64,000 nucleotides of DNA from Pyrococcus yayanosii CH1. Lineage in GTDB: Archaea > Methanobacteriota_B > Thermococci > Thermococcales > Thermococcaceae. Location of the stretch: the NCBI RefSeq assembly GCF_000215995.1, contig NC_015680.1, positions 1,439,160 to 1,503,159 of the forward strand. The letters run 5' to 3'. Position 1 is the first letter of the stretch. The number at the start of each line of letters is the position of its first letter. Shown piece by piece: positions 1 through 8,863 of this stretch. The notes beneath the pieces are model-generated. The model was not told the origin of the DNA. It saw only the letters and a list, made by a program, of their open reading frames with translations, and did not search any database. The position numbers and the translations under genes are program-made.

Positions 1-1
1 G

Positions 2-559
2 AAGTACAAGAAGATTACCGGCTTTGACGTCCTTCCCTGGATTCTCAGGGGGATTGAGAAGGCCGTGAAACTCTTTCATCCCGTGAAGCTTAACATGGTT
101 GTCATGAGGGGAATAAATGATGATGAGATATGGGACATGATTCGATTTGCGGCCGAGATCGGGGCCGTGCTCCAGCTCATAGAGATAGAAGTTCCGAGGG
201 AGATGGAAGATAGTCCTTTCTTCAGGGAGTTTTTCTACCCCTTGAAGCCCCTCGAGGAGGAGTTCGAGAGGCTGGCCCTCGAAGTGAGGGAAAGGCGGAT
301 GCATAGGCGGAGAAAGTACTTCATTCCAATCGATGGAAAGGTCGCGGAGGTTGAGGTCGTAAGGTCGATGCACAACACGGTCTTCTGCATGAACTGCACG
401 CGCTTGAGGCTCACGGCCGACGGCTACCTGAAGACATGCCTCCTTAGGAAGAACGACCTCATAGATATTCTCGGTCCAATGAGAGAGGGTGCGAGCGATG
501 CGAAGCTCGTGGAGATATTCAAAGAGGCAATACTCATGAGGCGGCCGTATTGGAAGTGA
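2..559 (+). CDS. moaA: GTP 3',8-cyclase MoaA, C-terminal part
   Basis: Radical SAM enzyme of molybdopterin/tungstopterin cofactor synthesis, converting GTP to 3',8-cyclo-GTP. The frame is open from base 2, so the N-terminal half with the CxxxCxxC cluster site lies outside the window; the first ATG at 65 is internal. About 185 codons remain. The C-terminal part shows the family's second iron-sulfur site as Cys-Met-Asn-Cys-Thr-Arg-Leu-Arg, followed by a third Cys in Lys-Thr-Cys-Leu-Leu. It also has the family pattern [17 protein letters not shown]. MoaE of the same pathway lies at 9672, in a separate unit. Thermococcales mainly use tungsten enzymes, so tungstopterin is the likely end product (inference). 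Confidence 0.9.
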   Translation, partial: KYKKITGFDVLPWILRGIEKAVKLFHPVKLNMVVMRGINDDEIWDMIRFAAEIGAVLQLIEIEVPREMEDSPFFREFFYPLKPLEEEFERLALEVRERRMHRRRKYFIPIDGKVAEVEVVRSMHNTVFCMNCTRLRLTADGYLKTCLLRKNDLIDILGPMREGASDAKLVEIFKEAILMRRPYWK

Positions 560-678
560 AAGCAGCCTTATGAATTATGGGAGCTTCTTCTGCTACATTT
601 TACCATAACTGTTGTGCCGCAGGGTTCCTCTTAGTGCAGTCCTAGCAGAACAGTCAAGCTGGGAAGGAAATGTAAATA

Positions 679-777
679 TTACTTCTTCAGAAAGTTAGAG
701 GAGATTACTTGCTTGCCCTTTTCTTCTCCTTGGATTTCTCTCCCTATTCCTTCCTCCTCTGATCCGTCTTTTTTGAA
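679..777 (-). pseudogene. Possible displaced copy of the rfcL 3' end
   Basis: The reverse strand is open up to a TAA at 679-681. It reads a charged stretch of Glu, Lys and Gly ending KGKQVISSNFLKK-stop. The intact RfcL at 1768-3225 ends [15 protein letters not shown]-stop. At DNA level the two share an identical 14-base block (ccaaggagaagaaa on the minus strand) and similar flanks. There is no start codon and no rest of the gene. This may be a remnant of an rfcL 3'-end duplication, or chance similarity between Lys/Glu-rich tails. The remainder of 560-821 shows no gene; it ends in a pyrimidine-rich stretch and an AT-rich promoter-like block. Confidence 0.4.
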
Positions 778-821
778 CACAAAAAAATTTATATTAATAA
801 AACAAATAATAATGATTTGAA

Positions 822-1061
822 GTGACTGCGCATGAAAAAATCGTGGTCATAATTTTGGTTAACTATATTATCCTTGCTCGTGTAATACTTAAGGTTCTGG
901 CTCAGAGTTACGACGTGATATTGACTGACGGCCCAGGGCCGTATTTCTCGGCAAGTACATCCGTTGGCCTTTGTACCTTTGGCCTTAGCGGGAGCATATC
1001 TTATCCTGTGCCGGGAGATTTTACAAATGGAAGAGTTACGGTAATAGGTAAGGGATGTTAA
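822..1061 (+). CDS. Small hypothetical protein with hydrophobic N-terminus, possibly frameshifted
   Basis: I do not recognise a family. The open frame from GTG 822 gives 79 residues, with a hydrophobic segment at about residues 6-26 and then a Gly/Ser/Thr-rich part ending Gly-Lys-Gly-Cys. A better start may be ATG 832. That ATG opens a Met-Lys-Lys start in another frame, which joins this frame if one A is added to the six-A run at 835-840, giving a signal-peptide-like N-terminus. An AT-rich TATA-like block lies at 787-798. There is no good ribosome binding site. The region is AT-rich compared with its neighbours and contains other broken genes, so this may also be decaying. Confidence 0.35.
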   Translation: MTAHEKIVVIILVNYIILARVILKVLAQSYDVILTDGPGPYFSASTSVGLCTFGLSGSISYPVPGDFTNGRVTVIGKGC

Positions 1062-1104
1062 TAGGGTGGCACTATGAAAGAATTTATTGAGGGAGGTGGG
1101 TAAG

Positions 1105-1784
1105 ATGAAGAGAAAATTATTCGTGTCTTAATACTATCCATTTCGAGCTTTGTTTTTGCTTATGCCTCAGGAGCTCCTGGAGAATATGAACTTTTAAAAG
1201 CAATTAAAACCCTTGAAGAATATAAATATATTCAGATTGTGGAGTTTGACAACTATCTAGTTACCTCGGACGAAGGGAAAACGTGAAGGAGATATTTTTG
1301 TATCACGGAAAGCTAATCGAAAGGGGCTACGTCAACTCAAGGGAAGGAATATTGGAGCAATCTCAGGAGTTTTACATCAATGGTTCGCTGGTAAGCAGGG
1401 GATACATCAAAATTGTTAACGGAAAGGTAGTCATGGGCCATCTTGAGCAACATGGTAATAGAATTGAGTAAACTAAGGAAAATTCCATTAAGTTAACGGG
1501 TCACACCCTTGATTTTGTGGCATCTAAGCTTGTGAAGCTCGAGCCTCTTAAGGTTGTGAAGATGGCAAGGTACATTAAACTAAAGACACCTTTAATTGAC
1601 AGGTTCCTTATGAAGCTCGGACTCAAAGCAGAAAGCTATGAATATGATAATAGTTATGCCCTCTGGCCAGAAGTGGATAGTGAAAACCAACGAAAAAGGT
1701 GTTCCAATGAGCTTAGAAAACATTCCAGGCAATGATAAAGAACCAAAGGTGAGAATATTAATTGAGCCTATTTCTTCCCAATGA
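1105..1784 (+). pseudogene. Broken gene for a secreted protein of unknown family
   Basis: A strong ribosome binding site (GGGAGGTGGG, 1091-1100) precedes ATG 1105. The reading then needs one extra A in the A4 run at 1113-1116 to continue as a signal peptide (Met-Lys-Arg-Lys, then a hydrophobic stretch ending Phe-Ala-Tyr-Ala-Ser). It needs another extra A in the A4 run near 1280-1283 to enter the next frame. That frame stops at TAA 1469-1471, but the same frame reopens directly afterwards and runs to about 1640. A further shift there gives a protein-like C-terminus (GQKWIVKTNEKGVPMSLENI and on) ending at 1784, inside the 3' end of convergent rfcL. In all: three frameshifts and one nonsense codon. 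The part after 1471 could instead be a second dead gene. Function unknown. Confidence 0.6.
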
Positions 1785-3225
1785 AGTCGAAGAGGGTAAC
1801 CTGCCTTCCTTTCTTCTCCTTGGGCTTCTCTTTCTCTTCCCTCCTCTTCTCCTCAGGCTTCTTCTCCTTTTCCTCCCCTTCTTCGGCCTCTTCTTCCACT
1901 TCGACTTCTTCCTCTTCTATCTCTTCTATTTCCCCTTCAGGAATTTCCCTTTCTTCCTCCTTGGGTCTCATCTCCTTAAGTTTCCTTCTAAGGGCAAGGG
2001 CCTTACCCCAAATGGTCCCCGCCTTCTCGGAGTCAGTCGTTAAGAATGCTACCTCCTTCTCGCCCAGTCCGAGGAAGACCGTGAAGTGGGCAGCCAGCTC
2101 TAGGTTGTTCTCGAATATCGTCCTGAGGATCTTCATAGTCTCTATGGCCTCGAGCTTGCCCATGTGCATCCCCGACATTATCTTCTTTAAAATCGAGTCC
2201 CTGAGGGAACGCTCCTCTTTGCTCTCGGCCAGCATCTTGAGGCTCTTTGGGGGATAGAACTTTGCGAAGCCCCTCTTCTTGGTCCCCGCGACGGCGACGC
2301 CTGCCGTCATCATGTCTATGGCGTACTTCCAGAGGGAGTAGTTGCCCGTCCTCGTGGCTCTTCCGAGGTATATATCGGCCCTGCTTATCGCATCGTAGGC
2401 CCTTGCGACTTCCTCTGACCTGAGGTAGATGTAGGGGATGTTCTCGTCCACCCAGAGTAGGAACTCATCGGGCATCATATCAAGGTTCCACATTGCCATT
2501 TTAGCTTTCTTCGCGTTGTCGCTCCCGAACACCAAACCCAAGGCCTGGAACACCGTCTTTTCTACATCTCTGTAAGCCAGAATGGCCTTAGCATCCTCGT
2601 AGTCTCCAATGGCGACGGTCTGAAGGTCGTTTATCGCAGCTCTCAAATCGCCGCTTGCCCTCTTCGCTATTTCGTAGAGGAGATCCTTCGGAATCTCAAG
2701 TCTTTCTGCCTTTAATATCCTTAGGAGGGCCTTCACTATGTCTCTCTGGGTCAGCCGCTTGTACTCCACGAGCTCTGCCTTCTCCCTTATCTCCCTCGGA
2801 ACCTCCCAGTACTTATTGGCTGCCATGATTATGGGGTTCTTTGCCTTGTCGATGAGTTTGGCTATTTCCTTGGCCCCGCTCGGCTCTATGTTGTCGGCCT
2901 CGTCAAGGAATATGAGCTTTCTCCTTTTCCCGAGGATATCCATGGTGTATGCTGCTTGCACATAGCGCTCTATCTTTTCATAAGTCCTCTCATCGCTTGC
3001 GTTGAGCTCTATGACCTCGAAGCGGTACTCGTGGGCGAGGGCGTACACCGTCGTCGTCTTCCCGCTCCCCGGGGGGCCGGCAAGGAGGAGAGCCTTCTTC
3101 TTAGGCCTTCCGTGAAGCCACGCCTCTATCCAGGCCCTGACCCTTTCAAGGGCCTGCTCCTGGTTAATTATCTCGCTAAGTCTTCTCGGCCTGTACTTCT
3201 CAACCCAAGGGAGCATAGGCATCAC
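1768..3225 (-). CDS. rfcL: Replication factor C large subunit
   Basis: Large subunit of the archaeal clamp loader. With RfcS it uses ATP to open and load the PCNA ring on primed DNA. The 485 residues start with the family's LPWVEKYRP box. Walker A is GPPGSGKTT near residues 50-58, Walker B is FLDEAD, and the LNASDERT motif follows Walker A. The C-terminus is a long Glu/Lys-rich low-complexity tail (about residues 420-470) ending in a PCNA-interacting motif, Gln-Val-Thr-Leu-Phe-Asp-Phe. ATG 3225 overlaps the rfcS stop codon (ATGA), so the two form an operon with rfcS first. There is no intein. The 3' end overlaps the broken gene at 1105-1784. Confidence 0.97.
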   Translation of the reverse strand: MMPMLPWVEKYRPRRLSEIINQEQALERVRAWIEAWLHGRPKKKALLLAGPPGSGKTTTVYALAHEYRFEVIELNASDERTYEKIERYVQAAYTMDILGKRRKLIFLDEADNIEPSGAKEIAKLIDKAKNPIIMAANKYWEVPREIREKAELVEYKRLTQRDIVKALLRILKAERLEIPKDLLYEIAKRASGDLRAAINDLQTVAIGDYEDAKAILAYRDVEKTVFQALGLVFGSDNAKKAKMAMWNLDMMPDEFLLWVDENIPYIYLRSEEVARAYDAISRADIYLGRATRTGNYSLWKYAIDMMTAGVAVAGTKKRGFAKFYPPKSLKMLAESKEERSLRDSILKKIMSGMHMGKLEAIETMKILRTIFENNLELAAHFTVFLGLGEKEVAFLTTDSEKAGTIWGKALALRRKLKEMRPKEEEREIPEGEIEEIEEEEVEVEEEAEEGEEKEKKPEEKRREEKEKPKEKKGRQVTLFDFIGKK

Positions 3226-4202
3226 TTGCCTATCAGCGTGAACTGGGCGAGCAGGGCCTCAAGCTGAATCATCTCATTGGCCCCCTCTACGAGGCGGAAG
3301 TTGTACTCTCCGATTTTGTCCGCCAGCTGAACCTTCTTGGGCTCGCTTATGGGTAGGTTAAAGACTTCCCTGTGCATCTGGATTAGTACGTCCTCGCCGC
3401 TGAGACCCTGCTTGAGGAGGATCTCCCTGAGTTTCTCCCTCGCCTTGAGGAAGTTGCCCTCTAAAGCCAGTAGCATCATCTCTCTTATATCCTCCGGTCT
3501 TGCCCTGCTGGCTACTGTGAACACGTTCTCGTCGGTTATCTTCTTGTCGAGGGCTGCTGCAGCTTGCAAAACGTTGATGGCCCTCCTCAGGTCGCCCTCA
3601 GCAACGTAGAGGATTGCCTGAAGGCCCTCCTCCGTCAGCTCGAGGCCTTCTTGCTCAGCTATGTACTTCAGGCGCTTCGCGACGTCCTCATCGCTCAGGG
3701 GCCTGAAGCGGAAGATTGCACATCTGCTCTGGATGGGCTCAATGATTCTCGACGAATAATTCGCTGAGAGGATAAACCTCACGTTGTTCGAGAACATCTC
3801 CATCGTTCTCCTTAAGGCCTGTTGGGCATCTTGGGTTAAAGCATCTGCTTCGTCGAGGAAGATTATCTTGAAGCTTGCACCACCGATAGGCTTTGTTCTT
3901 GCGAATTCCTTTACTTTTTCCCTAATAACGTTTATCCCGCGCTCATCGCTCGCGTTTAATTCTAAAAAGTTGTGCCTCCAGTTTTCTCCGAAAAGCTCCC
4001 TCGCAAGGGCCAGAGCGCTGGTAGTCTTCCCAGTACCGGGCGGCCCAGCGAAGAGCAGATGCGGCATCGAGCCGGTCTTAACGTAGTGCTTGAGCCTCTT
4101 AATTATGTGCTCCTGACCTACTATATCATCGAGCCTTTGAGGCCTATACTTCTCAACCCACGGCTTCTCGAGAACTTTGACTTCTCTAACCTCCTCTGCC
4201 AT
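3222..4202 (-). CDS. rfcS: Replication factor C small subunit
   Basis: ATPase subunit of the clamp loader. I chose ATG 4202 because GGTGGGAG sits just upstream and the resulting 326-residue protein has the usual length; the frame is open further upstream, but that extension is not protein-like. Motifs: PWVEKYRP near residue 14, Walker [10 protein letters not shown] at 53-61, LNASDERG, Walker B FLDEADAL, and the Ser-Arg-Cys arginine-finger motif in [10 protein letters not shown]. No intein interrupts Walker A or the rest of the gene, although inteins in RFC genes are known in other Pyrococcus strains. It is followed by rfcL with overlapping stop and start. Confidence 0.97.
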   Translation of the reverse strand: MAEEVREVKVLEKPWVEKYRPQRLDDIVGQEHIIKRLKHYVKTGSMPHLLFAGPPGTGKTTSALALARELFGENWRHNFLELNASDERGINVIREKVKEFARTKPIGGASFKIIFLDEADALTQDAQQALRRTMEMFSNNVRFILSANYSSRIIEPIQSRCAIFRFRPLSDEDVAKRLKYIAEQEGLELTEEGLQAILYVAEGDLRRAINVLQAAAALDKKITDENVFTVASRARPEDIREMMLLALEGNFLKAREKLREILLKQGLSGEDVLIQMHREVFNLPISEPKKVQLADKIGEYNFRLVEGANEMIQLEALLAQFTLIGK

Positions 4203-4260
4203 ACTCCCACCTGAAAAGAGTAGCGGGCGTAGAAGTATTAAAGGCTTTCCAAAAAAGAAG

Positions 4261-4941
4261 TTAGCCGAGAGCGGCAAGGAGCTTCTCGACGAACATCTTC
4301 TCGGGGTAGGCACCCTCAAACTGAACCTTGTCCTCTCCGTCCACTTGGATTACTATCTTGGGAACGGCCATAACGTTGTACTGGTCGGCCCACTCCGGGT
4401 ACTCCATGGCCTCGACCATATCTCCCTTTATTTTGCCCTTGCCTGCGTTGGTGTTCTCGATGGCGAACTTGTGGGCCATCCTGACTGCCATCGGGCAGTA
4501 GGGGCAGGTAGGGGTTACGAAGACGAGTATCCTGACATCCCTGTCTATCCCCCGGATGGTCTCCTTGGTGTCGGGCATGAGGTCCGTCTGAGCGTTGCTG
4601 ACGTCGACTATGTCCTCGAGGAATGCGGCGAACTCATGGCCGGCTGGGAGTCCAAAGTAGCGGACGCCCATATCCCTGCCGTCCTGGGTTATGGTGACAG
4701 CTGGAGCCCGGTCCACCTTGTACTGCTCAGCGATCTTCCTGCCCTCCTCCGTGTCGAAGTCATAAACCTCGTAGGTAAGCTTATCTGTGAGCTCTGAAAG
4801 CTCCTGCACAAGTTGCTTGAGTTGGTCACAGTACTGGCAGTGCTCTTTTCCGACGAAAACTATGAGCTTGACGGGATTTGTCATCTTGGAGAAGAACTCC
4901 TCCCGAATCACCTTCTTGTCCTCCTCACTGATAAGTCCCAT
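4261..4941 (-). CDS. pdo: Protein disulfide oxidoreductase (glutaredoxin-like)
   Basis: Two-domain thioredoxin-fold oxidoreductase that reduces or forms disulfides. In Thermococcales it receives electrons from an NAD(P)H-dependent reductase and links redox state to sulfur metabolism. It has 226 residues from ATG 4941, matching family length as I recall. Each half carries an active-site CxxC: Cys-Gln-Tyr-Cys at residues 35-38 and Cys-Pro-Tyr-Cys in the second half. An upstream in-frame ATG at 4956 exists, but the ribosome binding site GGAGGTGAGG lies between the two, which favours 4941. It is divergent from surR, which regulates this gene in Pyrococcus furiosus. The shared intergenic region holds a SurR-type site. 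Confidence 0.95.
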   Translation of the reverse strand: MGLISEEDKKVIREEFFSKMTNPVKLIVFVGKEHCQYCDQLKQLVQELSELTDKLTYEVYDFDTEEGRKIAEQYKVDRAPAVTITQDGRDMGVRYFGLPAGHEFAAFLEDIVDVSNAQTDLMPDTKETIRGIDRDVRILVFVTPTCPYCPMAVRMAHKFAIENTNAGKGKIKGDMVEAMEYPEWADQYNVMAVPKIVIQVDGEDKVQFEGAYPEKMFVEKLLAALG

Positions 4942-5006
4942 ATTCCTCACCTCCATCTAAACGTTTATAACCTCCGTGGGCAAACCTCAAGTTGATTCAA
5001 ATCAAG

Positions 5007-5023
5007 GTTGCCAACCGAAGGTT
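5007..5023 (+). promoter_or_regulatory. SurR operator, GTTn3AACn5GTT
   Basis: The sequence reads GTT GCC AAC CGAAG GTT, an exact match to the extended SurR recognition pattern. It lies between the divergent pdo and surR genes, upstream of the surR TATA box. A second partial element, AAC-n5-GTT, is at 4983-4993. On the pdo side a TTATAAA-like box lies at about 4961-4968. Confidence 0.8.
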
Positions 5024-5032
5024 GAATGAACA

Positions 5033-5062
5033 CTATATAAGCTTTGCGCCACACATATGTGT
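5033..5062 (+). promoter_or_regulatory. surR core promoter with palindrome near the start site
   Basis: A TATA box (ctatataag, about 5033-5041) is followed about 20 bases later by the perfect 12-base palindrome ACACATATGTGT at 5051-5062. Transcription would be expected to start at the palindrome's right end. It could be an operator or chance. Confidence 0.55.
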
Positions 5063-5073
5063 AGGTGATGGTT

Positions 5074-5757
5074 ATGAAGCCCGACATCTTTTACATCCTC
5101 GGGAACAGGGTCAGGCGGGATATACTATCCCACCTCACCTGCATGGAGTGTTACTTCAGCCTCCTCAGTAGTCGGGTAAGCGTGTCCTCGACGGCCGTTG
5201 CTAAGCACCTAAAGATTATGGAAAGAGAGGGTGTTCTGAAGTCCTACGAGAAGGAGGAGCGCTTCATAGGTCCCACAAAGAAGTACTACCAGATATCGGT
5301 GTCCCGCTCCTACGTCGTGACCTTAACACCCCACATGTTCTGGTACCGGGGTCTGGATCTTGATGCGGAGGAACTTGGGGACTTCATGATAAACCTCTCG
5401 GCCCTTAGGAAGGATCCCGAAGGTTTAAGGGAACTTCTAGCTGAATTTCTCAAGGCCAACCGGGAGCTTGAGAAGATTCTGGAGGCCTTCAGGCAGGTTG
5501 AATCCTACAGGAGCAGACTTATTAGGAAGATAAAGGATACGTACCTGAAAGAGATAGGGGATATGACAACGCTGGCCGTGCTTCATTACCTTCTCCTACA
5601 TGGGGAAGCGACAATCGAGGAGCTCAGCGACAGGCTTAACCTCAAGGAGAGGGAGGTCAGGGAGAAAGTAAGGGAGCTGACTAAGTTCGTTCCGATAACG
5701 ATAAAAGACGGTGTCATAAAGCTGGACGAGGAGAAAATACTTGCGGGGGGAGAATGA
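5074..5757 (+). CDS. surR: SurR, sulfur-responsive redox regulator
   Basis: ArsR-type winged-helix transcription factor. In P. furiosus it activates hydrogenase genes and represses sulfur-reduction genes, and loses DNA binding when its CxxC is oxidised. Starting at ATG 5074 (after GGTGATGG) gives 227 residues and puts Cys-Met-Glu-Cys at residues 23-26, the positions known for SurR; earlier GTG 5065 and ATG 5068 are less likely. The N-terminal winged helix contains VSVSSTAVAKHLKIMEREGV as recognition helix. A second HTH-like segment lies near the C-terminus (TIEELSDRLNLKEREVREKV). Divergent from pdo, and overlapping the ferredoxin gene by one base or more. Confidence 0.95.
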   Translation: MKPDIFYILGNRVRRDILSHLTCMECYFSLLSSRVSVSSTAVAKHLKIMEREGVLKSYEKEERFIGPTKKYYQISVSRSYVVTLTPHMFWYRGLDLDAEELGDFMINLSALRKDPEGLRELLAEFLKANRELEKILEAFRQVESYRSRLIRKIKDTYLKEIGDMTTLAVLHYLLLHGEATIEELSDRLNLKEREVREKVRELTKFVPITIKDGVIKLDEEKILAGGE

Positions 5758-5951
5758 TGCCGAGAAAAGTCAGGATTCTTGTCAACGAGGACAAGTGCTA
5801 CCTCTGTGGTGGATGCGCCGGCGTCTGTCCGGCCCTCGCGATAAGAGTCGGCTCCAAGTGGGAGTTTTCCGGGGATAAATGCATCTCCTGCATGATATGT
5901 GTTAAGGCCTGTCCAGTTGGTGCCCTCACGGCCGAGGAGGTGTCCGGATGA
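5757..5951 (+). CDS. 2x[4Fe-4S] ferredoxin
   Basis: Small electron carrier of 64 residues with two cluster motifs, each CxxCxxCxxxCP: Cys-Tyr-Leu-Cys-Gly-Gly-Cys then Cys-Pro, and Cys-Ile-Ser-Cys-Met-Ile-Cys then Cys-Pro. The start overlaps the surR stop; ATG 5754 is also possible, but the G-rich binding site just upstream fits 5757 better. Its stop overlaps the start of the geranylgeranyl reductase gene (ATGA). It is therefore the probable electron donor for that reductase; adjacent ferredoxin-reductase pairs are known in Methanosarcina. The electron-donor role here is inferred from position. Confidence 0.9.
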   Translation: MPRKVRILVNEDKCYLCGGCAGVCPALAIRVGSKWEFSGDKCISCMICVKACPVGALTAEEVSG

Positions 5952-7129
5952 GGTACGACGTCGTTGTAGTGGGGGCAGGTGTCGCTGGCCCGATAGTTGC
6001 AAGGAACGTTGCGAGGGCTGGCTTCTCGGTTCTGCTCATCGATAAGAAGGCCGCCATAGGAACCCCGAAGCAGTGCGCCGAGGGCATAAGCGTGAATGTC
6101 TTTGAGCAGTTCGACATCCCCTACGACAGGCGGTTCATAAACAGGGAGATATACGGGGCGAGGCTGTATTCGCCGAGTGGATACACCGCCGAGCTCAGGT
6201 ACAAAAAGGTTAGCGGCGTTATTCTTGAGAGAAAGGTCTTCGACAAAATGCTCGCATACTATGCTGCCAAGGCCGGGGCGGACGTCCTTGCGAGGACTGA
6301 AGCTCTTGACGTTATCAGAAAGGACGGTAAAATCGTTGGAATAAAGGCAAAGCACGAGGGCGAGCTCATTGAAATATACGCTGACATTATAGTCACCGCC
6401 GACGGCGTCGAGAGCACCATCGCGAGGAAGGCTGGCATAGATACCTACGCTCCTCCCCACGAGTTCGACTCCTCCTATGAATACGAGATGCTCATTGAGG
6501 GCTACGATCCAGACCTTATCCACCTCTGGTTCGGCAATGAGGTAGCGCCGAGGGGTTACGTCTGGGTCTTCCCGAAGGACGAGGATAGGGCTAACGTGGG
6601 TATAGGGATAAACGCTGACAATCCGAGAACCGCTAAATACTACCTCGACAGGTGGCTCAAGGAGAACAACATAAACGCCAAGAAGCTACTCGAGATAAAC
6701 GTCGGGCTAGTTCCGGTTGGCGGCTTTGTCAAGGAGCTCGCTAAGGAGAACGTGGTTGTAGTTGGAGACGCTGCAAGACAAGTCAACCCCATGCACGGCG
6801 GCGGCATGGCAGAGGCGATGAAGGCCGGAACAATGGCTGCCAAATGGATAGTCAGAGCCCTTGAGGAGGAGGATATCGGGCTCCTCCAGAACTACACGAA
6901 GGAATGGTGGGAGAAGGAAGGTCCAAGGATGGAAAGGCTTCTCAAGCTCAGGAGGGCCACTGAAAAGCTAACGGACGAGGATCTTGACCTCTTCATCCAG
7001 CTACTCAGTGGAATGGACTTGGAAAAGCTCGCGAGCGGGAACTACGCTGAGGTCATTAAAGTCCTCCTTAAGAATCCGAAGGTAATAATGAGTAAGAGGA
7101 GGCTCGAAATCCTCAGGGCCCTGCTATGA
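5948..7129 (+). CDS. Geranylgeranyl reductase family flavoprotein (archaeal lipid saturation)
   Basis: FAD-dependent enzyme that saturates the double bonds of geranylgeranyl chains in archaeal membrane lipids. It has 393 residues. The N-terminal Rossmann motif is [20 protein letters not shown] (about residues 5-24), followed by LIDKK and the substrate-site region with PKQCAEG. The second FAD motif, [20 protein letters not shown], is near residues 272-291. Start ATG 5948 overlaps the ferredoxin stop. The 3' end overlaps the convergent nadE by 17 bases. Best fit is digeranylgeranylglycerophospholipid reductase; paralogs acting on other prenyl substrates cannot be excluded. Confidence 0.9.
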   Translation: MRYDVVVVGAGVAGPIVARNVARAGFSVLLIDKKAAIGTPKQCAEGISVNVFEQFDIPYDRRFINREIYGARLYSPSGYTAELRYKKVSGVILERKVFDKMLAYYAAKAGADVLARTEALDVIRKDGKIVGIKAKHEGELIEIYADIIVTADGVESTIARKAGIDTYAPPHEFDSSYEYEMLIEGYDPDLIHLWFGNEVAPRGYVWVFPKDEDRANVGIGINADNPRTAKYYLDRWLKENNINAKKLLEINVGLVPVGGFVKELAKENVVVVGDAARQVNPMHGGGMAEAMKAGTMAAKWIVRALEEEDIGLLQNYTKEWWEKEGPRMERLLKLRRATEKLTDEDLDLFIQLLSGMDLEKLASGNYAEVIKVLLKNPKVIMSKRRLEILRALL

Positions 7130-7898
7130 GGTCGTCGAAGGTGGGGCCCACCGGTAGCCTTCTCTTGTGTTCGCTTGTTTTTACTAGTTTTTCGACGTGT
7201 TCGACTTTTTCAATGGGGATTTCAAGTTCTTTGGCTATTTCCTCTGGGGATTTTTTCAAGTCAATGAGCCTCCATAGTATTTCGTCGAGGAGTTTGTAGT
7301 TTATTCCTAGTTCGTCTTCGTCTGTCTGGCCTTTCCAGAGGCCGGCGGTGGGTTCCTTTTCAATTATCCTCTTGGGAACGCCAAGCCTATCTGCGATGGC
7401 CCAGACCTCAGTTTTGTAGAGGTTTATGAGTGGGGCGTAATCACTTGCCCCATCACCCCACTTGGTGAAGTATCCAGTCAAAAATTCACTCCTGTTACTT
7501 GTCCCGAGAACTAACCGATTCATGCTGTTGGCATAGGCATAGAGTAAAATCATCCTAGCTCGAGCCATAATGTTGCCAAGAGTCTTCCTGTCGGGCTCAA
7601 AACCAAGCTGGGAAACCAGAGAATCAACAATAGGCTTAATGCTTATGACCCTACACTCAATGCCAAGAGTTTCACAAACTAATCTTGCATCCTCCAAATC
7701 CCCATTGTCGTAGTAGGGCATTATCAAACCAAGAACTTTCTCCCGCTCAAGGGCCCTAACAGCCAAAAATGCCGTGGTTGCGCTATCAACTCCTCCGCTT
7801 ATCCCTATAACGACCCCACTCACTCCCGCCTCTCTGACCTTCCTCCTGATGAAGTCCACAATCCTTTCGATGGCAGCCTCGTAATCAAGCCTCCTCAT
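7113..7898 (-). CDS. nadE: NH3-dependent NAD+ synthetase
   Basis: Makes NAD+ from deamido-NAD+, ATP and ammonia. It has 261 residues, the size of the ammonia-dependent form, with no glutaminase domain. The PP-loop ATP-pyrophosphatase motif SGGVDSATT is near residues 34-42, and the family pattern [20 protein letters not shown] is present. Start ATG 7898 overlaps the stop of the upstream TPR gene by four bases, so the two are co-transcribed. The last third is richer in A+T than neighbouring genes, without any loss of motifs. Confidence 0.95.
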   Translation of the reverse strand: MRRLDYEAAIERIVDFIRRKVREAGVSGVVIGISGGVDSATTAFLAVRALEREKVLGLIMPYYDNGDLEDARLVCETLGIECRVISIKPIVDSLVSQLGFEPDRKTLGNIMARARMILLYAYANSMNRLVLGTSNRSEFLTGYFTKWGDGASDYAPLINLYKTEVWAIADRLGVPKRIIEKEPTAGLWKGQTDEDELGINYKLLDEILWRLIDLKKSPEEIAKELEIPIEKVEHVEKLVKTSEHKRRLPVGPTFDDLIAGP

Positions 7899-8848
7899 AG
7901 CTCAGCCTCCCCCAGAAACTCCAGTATGTCTAGAAGTCTCCTATCCTTTACCCTCATAAGAACACCCGTAACCTCCTCTCTTCCAACCTTCCCAGCTTTG
8001 TAAAGGGCTATGGCCTTGATGCCCTCGAAGAAGTCCTTAATCTCCGGAAGGGCGGCCGCAAACATGGGCATGTTCCTGTACACGAGCTCGAAATCGTCTT
8101 CGAGGATGAGTTGCCAGACGACGTCTATGAGGGCGTCGAAGGCGACTTCGAACTGCTCTGTTTCCTTAGACTCTACGAGGGCGTAGAGGCATTCTTGAAG
8201 GGCAGCCTCGTAGTTGTCCTCCTCCTCGAATATCTCTTCGAAGGCGAGGTGCAGCTGAGCTCTTAGGGCGGGTGTTTTAACCCTCGGAAGGAGGGCTGCA
8301 AGCATTGCCTTGGCTTCATCAACCTTTCCGAGTTCGAACGTCACGTAGCCTTCGTATATTTTCACGTGGAGGAGGTCTTCCTCAGCTCCAAGCTCCTCCA
8401 AGATTTCTTCTGCCTTCTTCAGTAGCTCTAGGGCCTTTTCGTACTCGTGGAGTTCCTCGTGGATGAGGGCCATGTTGTAATACACCTTTGCTAGGTTCTC
8501 CCTGTTCCCCCTGCTCGCCTCCTCCTCGATGAGTCCCCTGTAAATTTCGAGGGCCTTCTCGGGATTGCCGAGTAGGAAGTGCAGATCGGCGAGGTGAAAC
8601 TTGACCTCGAATCCGTCCTTCTCTGCCAGCTTCTCGAAGTCTTCAAGCTTGTCTATTCCGAAGACTTCGGCATAGTAGTACAGAACGAGCTTGTAGAGCT
8701 CATAGTCCTCACTCTTCTTAGCGAGCTCCTCAGCCTTTTCGAGAACCTCTCTGAGCTCCTCGTCGCTCAGCTCGTCTGCCTTCAGGTAAAGCAACCGGGC
8801 GACTTCTTTCGTGTTCCCCCTCTCAATGGCTTTCATAAGCTCCTCCAT
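7895..8848 (-). CDS. TPR-repeat protein
   Basis: 317 residues, highly acidic and helical, with several tetratricopeptide-like helix pairs; the clearest are [20 protein letters not shown] and the following [20 protein letters not shown]. Probably a cytoplasmic protein-protein interaction scaffold. Ribosome binding site GGAGGTGCG precedes ATG 8848. Followed by nadE with a four-base overlap. No enzymatic domain is visible and the partner is unknown. Confidence 0.85.
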   Translation of the reverse strand: MEELMKAIERGNTKEVARLLYLKADELSDEELREVLEKAEELAKKSEDYELYKLVLYYYAEVFGIDKLEDFEKLAEKDGFEVKFHLADLHFLLGNPEKALEIYRGLIEEEASRGNRENLAKVYYNMALIHEELHEYEKALELLKKAEEILEELGAEEDLLHVKIYEGYVTFELGKVDEAKAMLAALLPRVKTPALRAQLHLAFEEIFEEEDNYEAALQECLYALVESKETEQFEVAFDALIDVVWQLILEDDFELVYRNMPMFAAALPEIKDFFEGIKAIALYKAGKVGREEVTGVLMRVKDRRLLDILEFLGEAEL

Positions 8849-8863
8849 TCTCGCACCTCCAGT

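Noticed and set aside
1762-2257. Phe/Leu- and Ser-rich plus-strand frames opposite the rfcL tail
   Set aside because: They are shadows of the Glu/Lys-rich codons of RfcL.
7113-7898. nadE as horizontally acquired because of its lower GC
   Set aside because: All motifs are intact, it is coupled to the TPR gene, and the shift in composition is small by eye.
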